A stretch of 64,000 bases of DNA, taken from the NCBI RefSeq assembly GCF_008727925.1, contig NZ_VTWT01000007.1, positions 1 through 64,000 on the forward strand, written 5' to 3'. Shown here piece by piece: positions 1 through 8,327 of the stretch. The first letter of the stretch is position 1; every line of letters starts with the position of its first letter. Below the pieces are notes generated by a model that was given only the letters and a program-made list of their open reading frames with translations, did not search any database and was not told the DNA's origin. Position numbers and translations under genes: made by a program. Origin of the DNA: Adhaeribacter soli. GTDB lineage: Bacteria; Bacteroidota; Bacteroidia; Cytophagales; Hymenobacteraceae.

Positions 1-34
1 GCCGTCAAAGGTGGGAGAGTAGGTAGCCGCCAAC
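1..34 (+). rRNA. 5S rRNA, 3' end (partial)
   Basis: The window starts inside the tail of a 5S rRNA. The string gtgggagagtaggt followed by a GCCGCC-type closing stem is the usual end of bacterial 5S rRNA. A strong terminator follows about ten bases later, as expected at the end of an rRNA operon. Only the last ~34 bases are present, so the exact 3' end is approximate. Confidence 0.8.
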
Positions 35-43
35 CCCTTAATC

Positions 44-75
44 AAACCCCCAGCTTAGAAATAGGCTGGGGGTTT
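44..75 (+). terminator. rRNA operon terminator
   Basis: Perfect 11-bp stem (44-54 with 65-75, AAACCCCCAGC / GCTGGGGGTTT) with a 10-base loop, running into T-rich DNA. It follows the 5S rRNA tail directly. Confidence 0.88.
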
Positions 76-461
76 TGTGTTTTTAGGCCTTTACCTTTAC
101 CGAGAAGTCCGGTATTAATATCTTCTATTGCCGACTTTACATATACCCTGCTTCCTTCTCACCTTTCTCAAGAAGGAAATAGAATCCTGCTGATGGAAAA
201 TTAAAAGTTTTCCCAACTCCTCCGGAGTAGCGGAAAGTCATTTCTAGGCTTTTAAGCTTTTGCCGTGGCATTTTTACCCCAAAAGTGAAGTAACTGATAA
301 GGATCAGGATTGGTAAAGAGTTCACTTACCGCATGGTCCGGTTGTCTGTCTTCTAATGTGAAATAGGGATAAATAGAACCGCCAATAAAGGCCTTTGGCG
401 ACTATTGTATAGTTAAACACTATATATTAGTCGCCATAGGCTTTAAAACTCAGCTCAAGAT
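76..461. other. gene-free stretch
   Basis: No convincing gene. A 62-codon open frame on the minus strand (137-325) has no recognisable domain and unconvincing composition. The region separates the rRNA operon from the converging CoA-transferase gene. Confidence 0.5.
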
Positions 462-1748
462 CTATAATTGCCGGTACCGCTTAATGGCTTCAGCTTCGAG
501 GCGTTCCCGGTGATCTGGATGGGCAATATCGATTAGAGCTTTGGCGCGTTGACGCAGGTTTTTGCCGTAGAGGTAAGCTACACCGTATTCAGTTACCACA
601 TAATGCACGTGGGCCCGGGTAGTAGTAATGGCGGCACCTTCATTTATTAAGGGAGTAATGCGGGAAATTCCTTTATTGGTAGTGGAAGGAAGCGCAATGA
701 TCGGTTTTCCACCTTTCGATAAAGCAGCACCCCGTAAAAAGTCCATTTGGCCGCCTATGCCGGAATACTGTTTCGTTCCAATTGTATCAGCAACTACCTG
801 GCCGGATAAATCTATTTCGATGGCACTATTAATAGCAGTTACTTTAGGATTAGAGCGAATTATGTCAACATCGTTTACGTAGTCGGTGCGTTGCATTAGG
901 ATCAGTGGGTTATCATCCACAAAGTCGTAGAGGTTACGGTTGCCTACAATAAAGCCGGTAACCACGCGGCCCGGATGGCGGTATTTGTGCTCGTTCGTTA
1001 TTACTCCTTTTTCTACCAGCGGCATCACACCGTTCGAGAACATTTCAGTATGAATTCCTAACTCTTTGTGGTTTCCTAAAAAACTCAAAACCGCGTCTGG
1101 AATGCCGCCAATACCCATTTGCAGGGTGGCGCCATCTTCGATCATTTCGGCAATGTACCGGCCAATGGTTTTTTCTTTATCGGTAATGCGCAGGCTGTAA
1201 TCCACTTCGGGCAAGGCGTCATCAACTTCAACCATCACATCGAAACGGCTCATTTGGATCAGGCCATCGCCGTGGGTGCGGGGCATTTGCGGGTTAACCT
1301 GGGCGATTACGTGTTTAGCGCTTAATACCGCTTCGCGGGTTACATCCACGGAAACTCCCAAAGAGCAGAACCCATGCTTGTCGGGCGGGGATACGTGCAC
1401 AATGGCTACATCCAATGGCAGAATACCCGACCGGAACAGCTGCGGAATTTCGCTCAGAAAGATCGGTACATAATCCCCACGGCCTCCATTAACCGCCTCC
1501 CGCACATTCTCAGACACAAACAGGGAGTTGATAAAAAAAGAATCTTTAAACTGTTCTTCAGCAAGGGGGAATTGGCCGTAAGTAGTAATGCTTACAATTT
1601 CTACGTTGCGCAGTTCCGGCGCGCGGTCGGCTAGTTTTCGGATAAGGTATTGGGGAGTGGCCGCGCTGCCTTGAATGAAAACGCGGTCGCCGGATTTAAT
1701 TATACTTAAAGCTTCTTCGGCAGTTTTGTAATGGGGTTTGTTGGTCAT
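462..1748 (-). CDS. acetyl-CoA hydrolase/4-hydroxybutyrate CoA-transferase family protein
   Basis: Predicted cytoplasmic CoA-transferase that moves CoA between short-chain carboxylates through a glutamyl-CoA intermediate. The 428 residues match the usual family length. Visible are the N-terminal SGDRVFIQGSAATP (about 19-32), GIGGIPDAV (212-220) and GIHTEMFSNG (231-240), where E235 sits at the family's catalytic glutamate. A second glycine-rich SGIGGQMDF lies in the C-terminal half. It appears to be transcribed alone, with about 490 bp of gene-free DNA upstream. Sequence alone does not separate acetate, butyrate, succinate or 4-hydroxybutyrate as acceptor, so no symbol is given. Confidence 0.9.
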   Translation of the reverse strand: MTNKPHYKTAEEALSIIKSGDRVFIQGSAATPQYLIRKLADRAPELRNVEIVSITTYGQFPLAEEQFKDSFFINSLFVSENVREAVNGGRGDYVPIFLSEIPQLFRSGILPLDVAIVHVSPPDKHGFCSLGVSVDVTREAVLSAKHVIAQVNPQMPRTHGDGLIQMSRFDVMVEVDDALPEVDYSLRITDKEKTIGRYIAEMIEDGATLQMGIGGIPDAVLSFLGNHKELGIHTEMFSNGVMPLVEKGVITNEHKYRHPGRVVTGFIVGNRNLYDFVDDNPLILMQRTDYVNDVDIIRSNPKVTAINSAIEIDLSGQVVADTIGTKQYSGIGGQMDFLRGAALSKGGKPIIALPSTTNKGISRITPLINEGAAITTTRAHVHYVVTEYGVAYLYGKNLRQRAKALIDIAHPDHRERLEAEAIKRYRQL

Positions 1749-2241
1749 AGCGTTCGGGTTTTTGAGTGAAGAAAGATACTGTTTTCAGCAGAAAAGGATA
1801 AGGTAATTTGTCATCGGTTTTATGAAAGTTTGCTTTGCAAAAACCAGCAGATTGAAAGTGGTTACTGAAAATATCGGATTTAAAGGGCTCTTTATTTTAA
1901 ACGATTGGCTTTCTAATTAAATTATAAGAATGCGTATTTAGGCGCCAACCCTAGTGCTTTAGACAAATAACCATTCCCTTTTTTCATTTTAAGGCGGAAA
2001 CAACACCAGGTCAAGCAGGACTAAGTAATAATAGGAGCCTTCTTTTCAGAATGCAGCCCAAAATGGTTAATTTATTTATCGTAACCTCGAATAAATCTTA
2101 TTCTTTCTTTAAAATGGCATTATCCGAAAATTGTTTTTGCCGTATTTGCAGACGCACAGGTGCTTAAGGAAAAAATTCTGGCACACCGATTGCATTATGC
2201 AGATCATAAGAATAAAAATTACAAACTAAAATTAAAGAGTT
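1749..2241. other. divergent intergenic region without a gene
   Basis: This 493-bp gap lies between the leftward CoA-transferase and the rightward glycine-zipper gene. It must hold both promoters. No repeat, RNA gene or credible coding frame was recognised. Confidence 0.5.
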
Positions 2242-2781
2242 ATGAAAAAGGGAAATTATATCTTCAGCCTTGTTTTAATGTTCAGCCTGATCTTAACCAA
2301 CGTACTGCAGGCACAGGATCAGCCAAAGAAGAAATGGAGCCCGGTAGCGAAAGGTGCCGTGATCGGTGCTGGTACCGGAGCTGCAGCGGGTGCTATTATC
2401 AATAAGAAGAACCGCGTAGCCGGAGGTATTGTAGGTGGTGTGGTAGGTGGTGCCGTAGGTGCCGGAGTTGGTAAAGTTATTCAGAATAAACAGGAGAAAA
2501 AGGCTGCCGAAGAACAGCAGCGGATGCAGCAGCTGGAACAGGTTGCGGTAGCTAACAATCCGGAGCCAACTTACAGCAGCGGTTCTACCAGGAGCTATGC
2601 CTCCAGCTCTAAAAAGACCTACAAAGCGAAAAAGGCTCCGGTTACTAACCGCGTAGCTGCTCCTGAAGAGCCGGTTGCCGTACAGCCTGCCTACATGCAG
2701 AATGGCTGGATCCTGAACGATGGCGCCGGTGACCCAAGCGTAGCTTATTCAAATTCTGAATACAAGCGTAAAAGCTGGTAA
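2242..2781 (+). CDS. glycine-zipper envelope protein
   Basis: A 179-residue exported protein of unknown function. Residues 1-25 form a signal peptide ending in LQAQ. Residues about 38-80 are a glycine zipper (GAVIGAGTGAAAGAI, then GGIVGGVVGGAVGAGVGKVI), the pattern of YMGG-like and Gly-zipper outer-membrane proteins, where small residues pack helices in a membrane. A lysine/glutamine-rich helix follows (QNKQEKKAAEEQQRMQQ), then a Ser/Lys-rich low-complexity tail. It is a single-gene unit with a strong terminator 20 bp downstream. The zipper class is clear; the role, perhaps in envelope structure, is inference. Confidence 0.75.
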   Translation: MKKGNYIFSLVLMFSLILTNVLQAQDQPKKKWSPVAKGAVIGAGTGAAAGAIINKKNRVAGGIVGGVVGGAVGAGVGKVIQNKQEKKAAEEQQRMQQLEQVAVANNPEPTYSSGSTRSYASSSKKTYKAKKAPVTNRVAAPEEPVAVQPAYMQNGWILNDGAGDPSVAYSNSEYKRKSW

Positions 2782-2800
2782 TTAACCTATCTGAAACAGT

Positions 2801-2826
2801 AAAACCCAGGCAATTGCCTGGGTTTT
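2801..2826 (+). terminator. intrinsic terminator
   Basis: Perfect 26-base palindrome (arm AAAACCCAGGCAA, 13 bp each side) ending in a T run, 20 bp after the glycine-zipper stop codon. Confidence 0.85.
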
Positions 2827-2897
2827 TCATAAAACGTAAATCTTTTTGAAAAATGGAAAACCTAAATGGGATTAACTCCCGTAAAAACCGAACTCCT

Positions 2898-3356
2898 ATG
2901 AAAGCAATATTTTCCTTCTTATTCGCGCTGCTTTTCCTGGCCTCCTGTGCCAAAAAAGAAACTGAAAAAGTAAACGTATCGGCGCTTAACGGTAAATTTA
3001 TTAATGCCTGGAACAACAAGCAGGTCGATTCGGTAATTGCACTGCTGGCCGACGATGCCCAGTTCCTGCAAGGCGACGTGCGCTACAACGGGAAAGCCGA
3101 AGTGGCCGACAAATGGGTGAAGAAAACCATCAATAATATTAATAATTTAAAAACCAGCGTGGTGAGCTCCGGCGCAGACGAGGCAATGGCTTATGAAGCG
3201 GGTACCTTTTCGGTAGATGTTCCGGCCCAGACCCCTGATGAACCGAATGCTTACGGCGAAGGCAATTTTATGCTCCTCTGGAAAAAAGATGCAAACGGCA
3301 AATGGAAACTCAGCTATGCCCAGCTCGAAGACCATAACCTGCAGGTAAAACAGTAG
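2898..3356 (+). CDS. NTF2-like (SnoaL/DUF4440-type) lipoprotein
   Basis: A small exported lipoprotein of 152 residues. I start it at the ATG at 2898 because that places a textbook lipoprotein signal (MKAIFSFLFALLFLASC, lipobox LASC) at the N-terminus; the ATG at 2853 only adds 15 polar residues. The mature part starts like NTF2-fold proteins: a helix with WNNKQVDSVIALLADDAQFLQ, the usual 'how much, for what' helix of SnoaL/DUF4440 domains, then strands ending in GNFMLLWKKDANGKWKLSYA. Such domains bind small ligands or act as isomerases, but no catalytic residue can be assigned. Terminator downstream. Confidence 0.72.
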   Translation: MKAIFSFLFALLFLASCAKKETEKVNVSALNGKFINAWNNKQVDSVIALLADDAQFLQGDVRYNGKAEVADKWVKKTINNINNLKTSVVSSGADEAMAYEAGTFSVDVPAQTPDEPNAYGEGNFMLLWKKDANGKWKLSYAQLEDHNLQVKQ

Positions 3357-3390
3357 TCCTGTTTTTAGAAACATTAATATGGAATTTACA

Positions 3391-3420
3391 AAAACGGCTA
3401 ACCATTTGGTTAGCCGTTTT
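3391..3420 (+). terminator. intrinsic terminator
   Basis: Perfect 14-bp stem with a 2-base centre (AAAACGGCTAACCA at 3391-3404, its complement at 3407-3420), ending in TTTT. It lies 35 bp after the NTF2-like lipoprotein stop. Confidence 0.85.
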
Positions 3421-3464
3421 TGGTTAAGGAAGGGTTAGGAATGCTATGCGATTGTTCCTGAAAA

Positions 3465-3712
3465 CTATTTAAAGCTTGCCTTGATATAGCTCCAGCCTTT
3501 GCAGCCGGATAATGTGGGCCAACCCAGAAGGGATCACGTTGGCAAAGGGCAACAGCGAGGCCGCGTAATTTTTTTCCTGCAGTGTATTCCGGCAGACCAG
3601 GAAAATTACTACCTGCTGCTATAGCCTTTCCAGGTTATGCTTAACGGTGCTGCTTTGTTGCAGGAAAGTTACGCCGGAGCTGTGCGTTGCCACTTCAATG
3701 GGCGGAGAAGGT
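3465..3712 (-). pseudogene. decayed DsrE-family gene (5'-truncated, stop codon and frameshift)
   Basis: Translating the minus strand gives fragments that read like the C-terminal two thirds of a DsrE-type protein: PPIEVATHSSGVTFLQQ, then an in-frame TAG, then VVIFLVCRNTLQEKNY, LLPFANVIPSGLAHIIRLQ and, after a one-base shift, GWSYIKASFK and a stop at 3465-3467. In intact relatives the matching segments are a VVAHG-like strand, a C-NT-motif, LLPFV..VPSG and a GWSYIK tail. The N-terminal part is missing where the methyltransferase gene begins. No open frame covers it, so it is a remnant. The family call is from memory of the fold's motifs and not from a search. Confidence 0.68.
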
Positions 3713-4522
3713 TTAAAAGGTTTTCTTTACCGCCGTAAGCGCATACACCAGCGGAATTTTATTTTCCAGGTGCGCTACCCTGAATTTGTTTGGAGCAATT
3801 TCCACAGAATTCCGGAAAATATTATAAGGCGAATAATCGAATTCTTCGAAGCTTATAAGCTCCAACCCGTTTTGCAGCAAACTGCTTAGAACTTCGCCCA
3901 AGCCATGATTCCACCAGACAAACTCCTGCTTCAGGTCGGCATGGCGATCGGCGTAGCTGCCGCTTTCGGTTTCTATAATGGGCCCTGCATTGAAATAACT
4001 ATAAGCCACTTTTTCCAGGTCGTCATCGAACATCCAGAGTACCGGGTGAAACTCTGCAAAAATGAAGCGTCCGCCTGGTTTCAGAAAGTGCGCTACAACC
4101 TTTGCCCATTTATCCAGGTCCGGCAACCAGCCAATGGTACCGTAGCTTGTAAAAACCAAGTCGAATTTTTTATGTAAATGCTCGGGCAGCTCGTACAGGT
4201 CGGAGCAGATAAATTCAGCGTTCGTTTCGGTTTGCCGGTCAAGCTCCCGGGCTTTTTCGATGGCTTTATCCGAAAGGTCTACGCCAGTAACGATTGCACC
4301 AAGGCGGGCCAAGGAAATAGAATCCTGCCCGAAGTGGCATTGCAGGTGCAGCACGCTTTTTCCTTGTAGGTCGCCAAGCAGGTTCAGTTCTATATCGTTA
4401 AGCGAAGATCTTCCTCTCAGGAAATTTTCCAGATCATAAAAATTCGATTGCACGTGTACTTCCGTGCGGGCATTCCAGAGTTGGCGGTTCTTTTCCAGGT
4501 AATCGATAGCAGACTTTTCCAT
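3713..4522 (-). CDS. class I SAM-dependent methyltransferase
   Basis: A 269-residue cytoplasmic methyltransferase. Motif I is VLHLQCHFGQDSISLARLGA (about 57-76), followed by VTGVDLSDKAIEKARE with the acidic residue that binds the SAM ribose. FDLVFTSYGTIGWLPD and LKPGGRFIFAEFHPV are the later Rossmann strands of Methyltransf_11/25 proteins. Substrate unknown; proteins of this type act on small molecules. The gene is read leftwards and ends where the DsrE remnant begins. A HEAT-repeat gene lies 38 bp upstream on the same strand, so the two may be co-transcribed. Confidence 0.85.
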   Translation of the reverse strand: MEKSAIDYLEKNRQLWNARTEVHVQSNFYDLENFLRGRSSLNDIELNLLGDLQGKSVLHLQCHFGQDSISLARLGAIVTGVDLSDKAIEKARELDRQTETNAEFICSDLYELPEHLHKKFDLVFTSYGTIGWLPDLDKWAKVVAHFLKPGGRFIFAEFHPVLWMFDDDLEKVAYSYFNAGPIIETESGSYADRHADLKQEFVWWNHGLGEVLSSLLQNGLELISFEEFDYSPYNIFRNSVEIAPNKFRVAHLENKIPLVYALTAVKKTF

Positions 4523-4560
4523 GTACTTACGGTTTTGTTACGGTTTTTAGAAGGTAATTA

Positions 4561-5079
4561 TTACCGTTTTACTTTCTTGATAGCGGCCTGGTAAATTTTC
4601 TTAATGCTGTTCTTTTCTTCTCTTTCGGCAATAGCTTCTAACGTTGGCAGTAATTCAGTGTGTTCTTTTAAATTCAGTTTCAGAATTTCACCTAGTGCAT
4701 AAGCAGCGCTCCAGCGCACCACCGTACCGCTATGTTCGGTATTGGCGAGTAAATTACCAATTGCCTTGTCCAGCTTTTCCGGGAACAGGTGCGCAATATT
4801 GCCGATAACCTTAGCCGACTCCCATTTTATGCGCGGCGCTTTTTCCTGCAGCGTTTCTGCAACAAAGTTCAGGCTGTTGAGGGTTGCTATTCCCGGGCGA
4901 GATTTGGTGGCATATTCGAGGGCTTCTATGCAGGTAACTTTAACCGGATCTTTGGCTTTCGTGGCGAAAAGCACCAGTTCATCTGTGCCCAGCAGGTTTT
5001 CCAGCAGCAGGTTGCTTAGGGTTTCTGTCTTTTCTTTGGGCTTCGTCTGTTTATCGTTCAGAATAAATTTAAGCTCCAT
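4561..5079 (-). CDS. HEAT-repeat protein
   Basis: A 172-residue, all-helical cytoplasmic protein. Helix pairs with HEAT-like spacing are visible: DPVKVTCIEALEYATKSRPG, RIKWESAKVIGNIAHLFPEK and VVRWSAAYALGEILKLN, each with the (W/K)xSAxxxxG pattern. Such solenoids are protein-binding scaffolds; no enzymatic motif is present. It lies 38 bp upstream of the methyltransferase on the same strand. Similar stand-alone HEAT proteins are common in Bacteroidota and mostly uncharacterised. Confidence 0.75.
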   Translation of the reverse strand: MELKFILNDKQTKPKEKTETLSNLLLENLLGTDELVLFATKAKDPVKVTCIEALEYATKSRPGIATLNSLNFVAETLQEKAPRIKWESAKVIGNIAHLFPEKLDKAIGNLLANTEHSGTVVRWSAAYALGEILKLNLKEHTELLPTLEAIAEREEKNSIKKIYQAAIKKVKR

Positions 5080-5230
5080 ACAGTTACGTTTTATTTAGAT
5101 AGAAGAAGGATTCCGCACCTCGGCAAAAGCAGAAAGCCGAAACAAAGATACCAATCAGCAAAAATATATTTGTAGGATCTTTTTTACATTGCTTTTATAT
5201 AATGGTTGAATATAACATAAAACGGTGTGT

Positions 5231-5270
5231 AATGTCTGTAAGTCAGGCTTTTAGCCTGCCAACAGACATT
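5231..5270. repeat. imperfect palindrome
   Basis: Outer arms AATGTCTGT (5231-5239) and ACAGACATT (5262-5270) with an inner CAGGC/GCCTG pair around TTTTA. It lies in the 369-bp divergent gap between the HEAT and histidine-kinase genes. A second small dyad (ACATCC 5350-5355 / GGATGT 5361-5366) follows. No other feature is seen in the gap. Confidence 0.55.
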
Positions 5271-5448
5271 TTAAATAATAGAAATAAATTTTCCGGGTAA
5301 GAATCCAATATAATATTGATAAATACAAAACTTGGTGAATGGGCTTATTACATCCGTGAAGGATGTTATATATTGTGCATAAGGCGGTATCTTTAGATTG
5401 GGACAGTCGCCCTGTTTTCTGAAGCTGATACTTAACTGCCGTCCACCG

Positions 5449-6609
5449 ATGCGAGATACAACAGTAACCCTTCAAGAGGCTTTAGACCTTTTGCCCGATG
5501 CGGTGATTGTGATAAATGATCATTTGAAAATTGTAACTATAAACCAGCATACGGCCAGTGTATTCCGCTACCAGCCGGTGGAGCTCATGGGTCAGGAGCT
5601 TTGTATGTTGCTTCCGGAACGGTTCCGGACAAAATATAATCGCTATTTCAGCAACTATTTCTCTGAACCCCTGAAGCGCCGCCTCAACGTTGGCTCCGAT
5701 CTGTTTGGCATCCGCAAAGACGGCAGAGAGATTGATGTAGACATTGCCATGGCGCCCGTAATGATCGAAGGCATTAAGTACGCCATGGTTACGATCCGGG
5801 ATATTACCAAACTGAAGGATCTGGACCGGGTGCTGCTGCAAAAGAACGAAGAACTATGTTTATCGAATGCCCAGTTGCAGCGTTTTGGCTACGTAATTGC
5901 CCACGACCTGAAAGCCCCGCTCCTGAATGTGCATGCCCTGGTGCGGCTGCTTAACCGGGAACTGTGCAACACGCTCGACCCGCTCGATAAAAACACCAAA
6001 AAGATTGAAGGCTACCTGCAGGCGCTCCGCGACAGCTCCGTGTCTATGATGGATCTGATTACCGGAGTAGCCGATTATTCGAAAGCCTATTTGCAGGAAT
6101 CTTTGGAAGAGGACGTGGACCTGGGGCAGGTTTTGCAGGAGGTGGAACAGATGGTGCAGTTGCCCCCGGATTTTGAATTAACGCACCGCCAGCCGCTTCC
6201 GGTAGTGAAAGGAAATAAAACCAAGCTGCTGCAGGTATTTCTGAACCTGATAAACAACGCCATTAAGTACAACGACAAGCCCCAGGGCAAAATAGAAGTA
6301 CAGGCGCACAAGAACCATAAAGTATGCCTGATAAATATTGCCGATAACGGCCCGGGCGTGCCAGTAGAGCTCCGGCGAAAGATATTCGACTGGTTTAAAC
6401 GGGGAAATATCGATAAAGAAAATTCGCAGGGAATTGGCCTGGCTATTGTTAAAAAAATAATAGAAGACCGGGGCGGTGGAATACTGGTAGATGAAAGTCC
6501 GTGGGGTGGCGCCGATTTTGTGTTTAGCTGGCCTTTAGTAAAGCTAGCTGAAAAATGCCCGCCGGTACCAGGAAAGAAAGAGCGTTTAATTGTTGTGGAT
6601 AAAGTCTGA
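5449..6609 (+). CDS. PAS-domain sensor histidine kinase
   Basis: A soluble hybrid-free sensor kinase of 386 residues from the ATG at 5449; an earlier in-frame ATG at 5398 adds 17 unconvincing residues. A PAS domain spans about 8-120 (DAVIVINDHLKIVTINQ to GIKYAMVTIRDIT). The dimerisation/phosphoacceptor helix holds AHDLKAPL with H152. The ATPase domain has the N box NLINNAIKYND (267-276), G1 box ADNGPGVP and G2 box SQGIGLAIVKKI (326-337). No transmembrane segment, so the signal is cytoplasmic. No response regulator is adjacent, so it is an orphan kinase here. Confidence 0.9.
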   Translation: MRDTTVTLQEALDLLPDAVIVINDHLKIVTINQHTASVFRYQPVELMGQELCMLLPERFRTKYNRYFSNYFSEPLKRRLNVGSDLFGIRKDGREIDVDIAMAPVMIEGIKYAMVTIRDITKLKDLDRVLLQKNEELCLSNAQLQRFGYVIAHDLKAPLLNVHALVRLLNRELCNTLDPLDKNTKKIEGYLQALRDSSVSMMDLITGVADYSKAYLQESLEEDVDLGQVLQEVEQMVQLPPDFELTHRQPLPVVKGNKTKLLQVFLNLINNAIKYNDKPQGKIEVQAHKNHKVCLINIADNGPGVPVELRRKIFDWFKRGNIDKENSQGIGLAIVKKIIEDRGGGILVDESPWGGADFVFSWPLVKLAEKCPPVPGKKERLIVVDKV

Positions 6610-6669
6610 ACCGGTGCCCGGTTTGGGGAGAACTACCTATGCAGGAATAAAATACGGCAGGTAAGGTAA

Positions 6670-6733
6670 GCAACATACATACAACAAAAACGGCCTGCTG
6701 AAAAGCAGGCCGTTTTTGTTGTATGTATGTTGC
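6670..6733. terminator. very long perfect hairpin, probable bidirectional terminator
   Basis: Arms of 30 bp (6670-6699 and 6704-6733) pair without a mismatch around a GAAA tetraloop. The core AACGGCCTGCT/AGCAGGCCGTT is flanked by A5 and T5 runs, so both strands can end in a U-tract. It lies between two converging genes, the + kinase and the - membrane protein at 6789. Confidence 0.85.
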
Positions 6734-6788
6734 TGTACTTTTTCCTTCAGAAATGCTATCGTTTCTAAACGGAAAAGTGGCGGGCAGC

Positions 6789-7388
6789 TTATTTATTATT
6801 GTTAGGTTTGGTCATGTATTTTATCCCAAAGGAAAAGCTTATTAATTTGGGGTAGCCGGGAATGAACGTAGAGGCAAAGCTGAACCTTTCGGTTAACCGG
6901 TAAGCATATTCGAACTCGCCGCCGTACCACAAAAACTTGTATTGCCAGGTAGCATAAGGTTTGCCATCGAAATATGCCGGATCCTGGTAGCCGGGCAAGT
7001 CGTGCCAGTTGCGGCGGTAAACCAGGGTCGGGCCAATGCCGCCGTAAAGGGAATGCTTACCGCTTTTAAAGATTTTACCCCGAAGGCCGATATGCGAAAA
7101 CCCGCCTAAGCGTGCGGCGCAATCCGAATAAAGGCCCTGCACGGCTTTCACCGAAAAGGCATCCTTGTAAAAAAACTTTTCATAAGAGAGCATCCCGCCC
7201 AGGTTTATTACCAGCACGCCTTTTTCATCCAGGCGCCGGGGCATCAGCTTTGCATTTTCGTCGCCCTGAGGATGAATGCTCAGGCCAAAGAACTTCAGCC
7301 CGATATTATCGCTCTGCGCTATTGCTGCCTGCTGAAACAGCATGAAAATTATTACCAGTATACTGCCCTTTAATCCTGCCAATCTCAT
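6789..7388 (-). CDS. exported outer-membrane beta-barrel-like protein
   Basis: A 199-residue protein of unknown function. It has a signal peptide (hydrophobic ILVIIFMLFQQAAIAQ, cleavage after AQ). The remainder alternates polar and aromatic residues in short strands separated by glycines (KHSLYGGIGPTLVYRRNW, WYGGEFEYAYRLTERFSFAS, LISFSFGIKYM), which is how small outer-membrane barrels read. No named family was recognised. It is monocistronic and shares the long hairpin with the converging kinase gene. Confidence 0.6.
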   Translation of the reverse strand: MRLAGLKGSILVIIFMLFQQAAIAQSDNIGLKFFGLSIHPQGDENAKLMPRRLDEKGVLVINLGGMLSYEKFFYKDAFSVKAVQGLYSDCAARLGGFSHIGLRGKIFKSGKHSLYGGIGPTLVYRRNWHDLPGYQDPAYFDGKPYATWQYKFLWYGGEFEYAYRLTERFSFASTFIPGYPKLISFSFGIKYMTKPNNNK

Positions 7389-7592
7389 TTTGTGCGGTAA
7401 ATCCTCCCGTTAGTGGTACGTGTCTCAAAGCCGAAAGTCGGCACAAAAGTAGCAAATCCGATCTTGCGGCTTTAAAAATGCGATGCATTTCAGCTGGAAA
7501 ACAGAAAGGCAACCAATTTCCGTAGAAAGTCTGTAATTCTAAACGAAAGCCACATTTCCCGGTTCGGGCAGAATTCAGTAACTTCACGGCCT

Positions 7593-8324
7593 ATGATTTT
7601 GCGCGCAGAACATCTTTTTAAAAAATACAAATCCCGTACGGTAGTAAACGACGTTTCGGTGGAAGTGAACCAGGGCGAGATCGTGGGTTTGCTAGGCCCG
7701 AACGGCGCCGGCAAAACCACCTCTTTTTACATGATCGTAGGGTTGGTAAAACCCAATTCCGGGCATATTTACCTCGAGAACGAAGATATTACGACACTGC
7801 CCATGTACCGGCGAGCCAAGAAGGGGGTAGGTTACCTGGCCCAGGAGGCTTCCGTTTTCCGCAACCTGTCGGTAGAAGAGAATATTCTGGCGGTGCTGGA
7901 AATGACAGATAAAACCAAACAGGAGCAACAGGAAAAAGTAGAAGAACTCCTTGAAGAATTCAGCTTAACGCACGTGCGCAAAAACAAAGGCATGGTGCTT
8001 TCCGGGGGTGAACGCCGCCGCACCGAAATTGCCCGCGCCCTGGCCGTAGATCCGAAATTCGTGCTTTTGGACGAACCTTTTGCCGGCGTAGACCCTATTG
8101 CGGTAGAAGAAATTCAGACCATTGTAGCCAAGCTAAAAACCAAAAACATCGGTATTCTGATAACCGACCACAACGTAAACGAAACTCTTTCGATCGTAGA
8201 CCGGGCTTATTTATTATTCGAAGGCAAGATCCTGAAATCGGGCAGCGCCGAAGAACTGGCTGCCGACGAACAGGTACGCCGCGTGTACCTGGGCAAGCAC
8301 TTTGAATTGAAAAGGAAAATTTAA
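7593..8324 (+). CDS. lptB: LPS export ABC transporter ATP-binding protein LptB
   Basis: ATPase subunit of the LptB2FG complex, which pulls lipopolysaccharide from the inner membrane toward the outer membrane. The 243 residues match LptB length. Walker A is [10 protein letters not shown] (35-44), the signature LSGGE (136-140) is followed by [10 protein letters not shown], Walker B with its glutamate is [12 protein letters not shown] (157-168), and the switch histidine is H193 in ITDHNV. The LptB-typical Q-loop region [20 protein letters not shown] is present. A GH3 gene follows on the same strand, with an inserted four-helix-bundle cassette between them. Confidence 0.95.
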   Translation: MILRAEHLFKKYKSRTVVNDVSVEVNQGEIVGLLGPNGAGKTTSFYMIVGLVKPNSGHIYLENEDITTLPMYRRAKKGVGYLAQEASVFRNLSVEENILAVLEMTDKTKQEQQEKVEELLEEFSLTHVRKNKGMVLSGGERRRTEIARALAVDPKFVLLDEPFAGVDPIAVEEIQTIVAKLKTKNIGILITDHNVNETLSIVDRAYLLFEGKILKSGSAEELAADEQVRRVYLGKHFELKRKI

Positions 8325-8327
8325 ATG

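Noticed and set aside
137-325. 62-codon minus-strand open frame after the rRNA operon
   Set aside because: No domain, no signal that supports expression, and poor composition.
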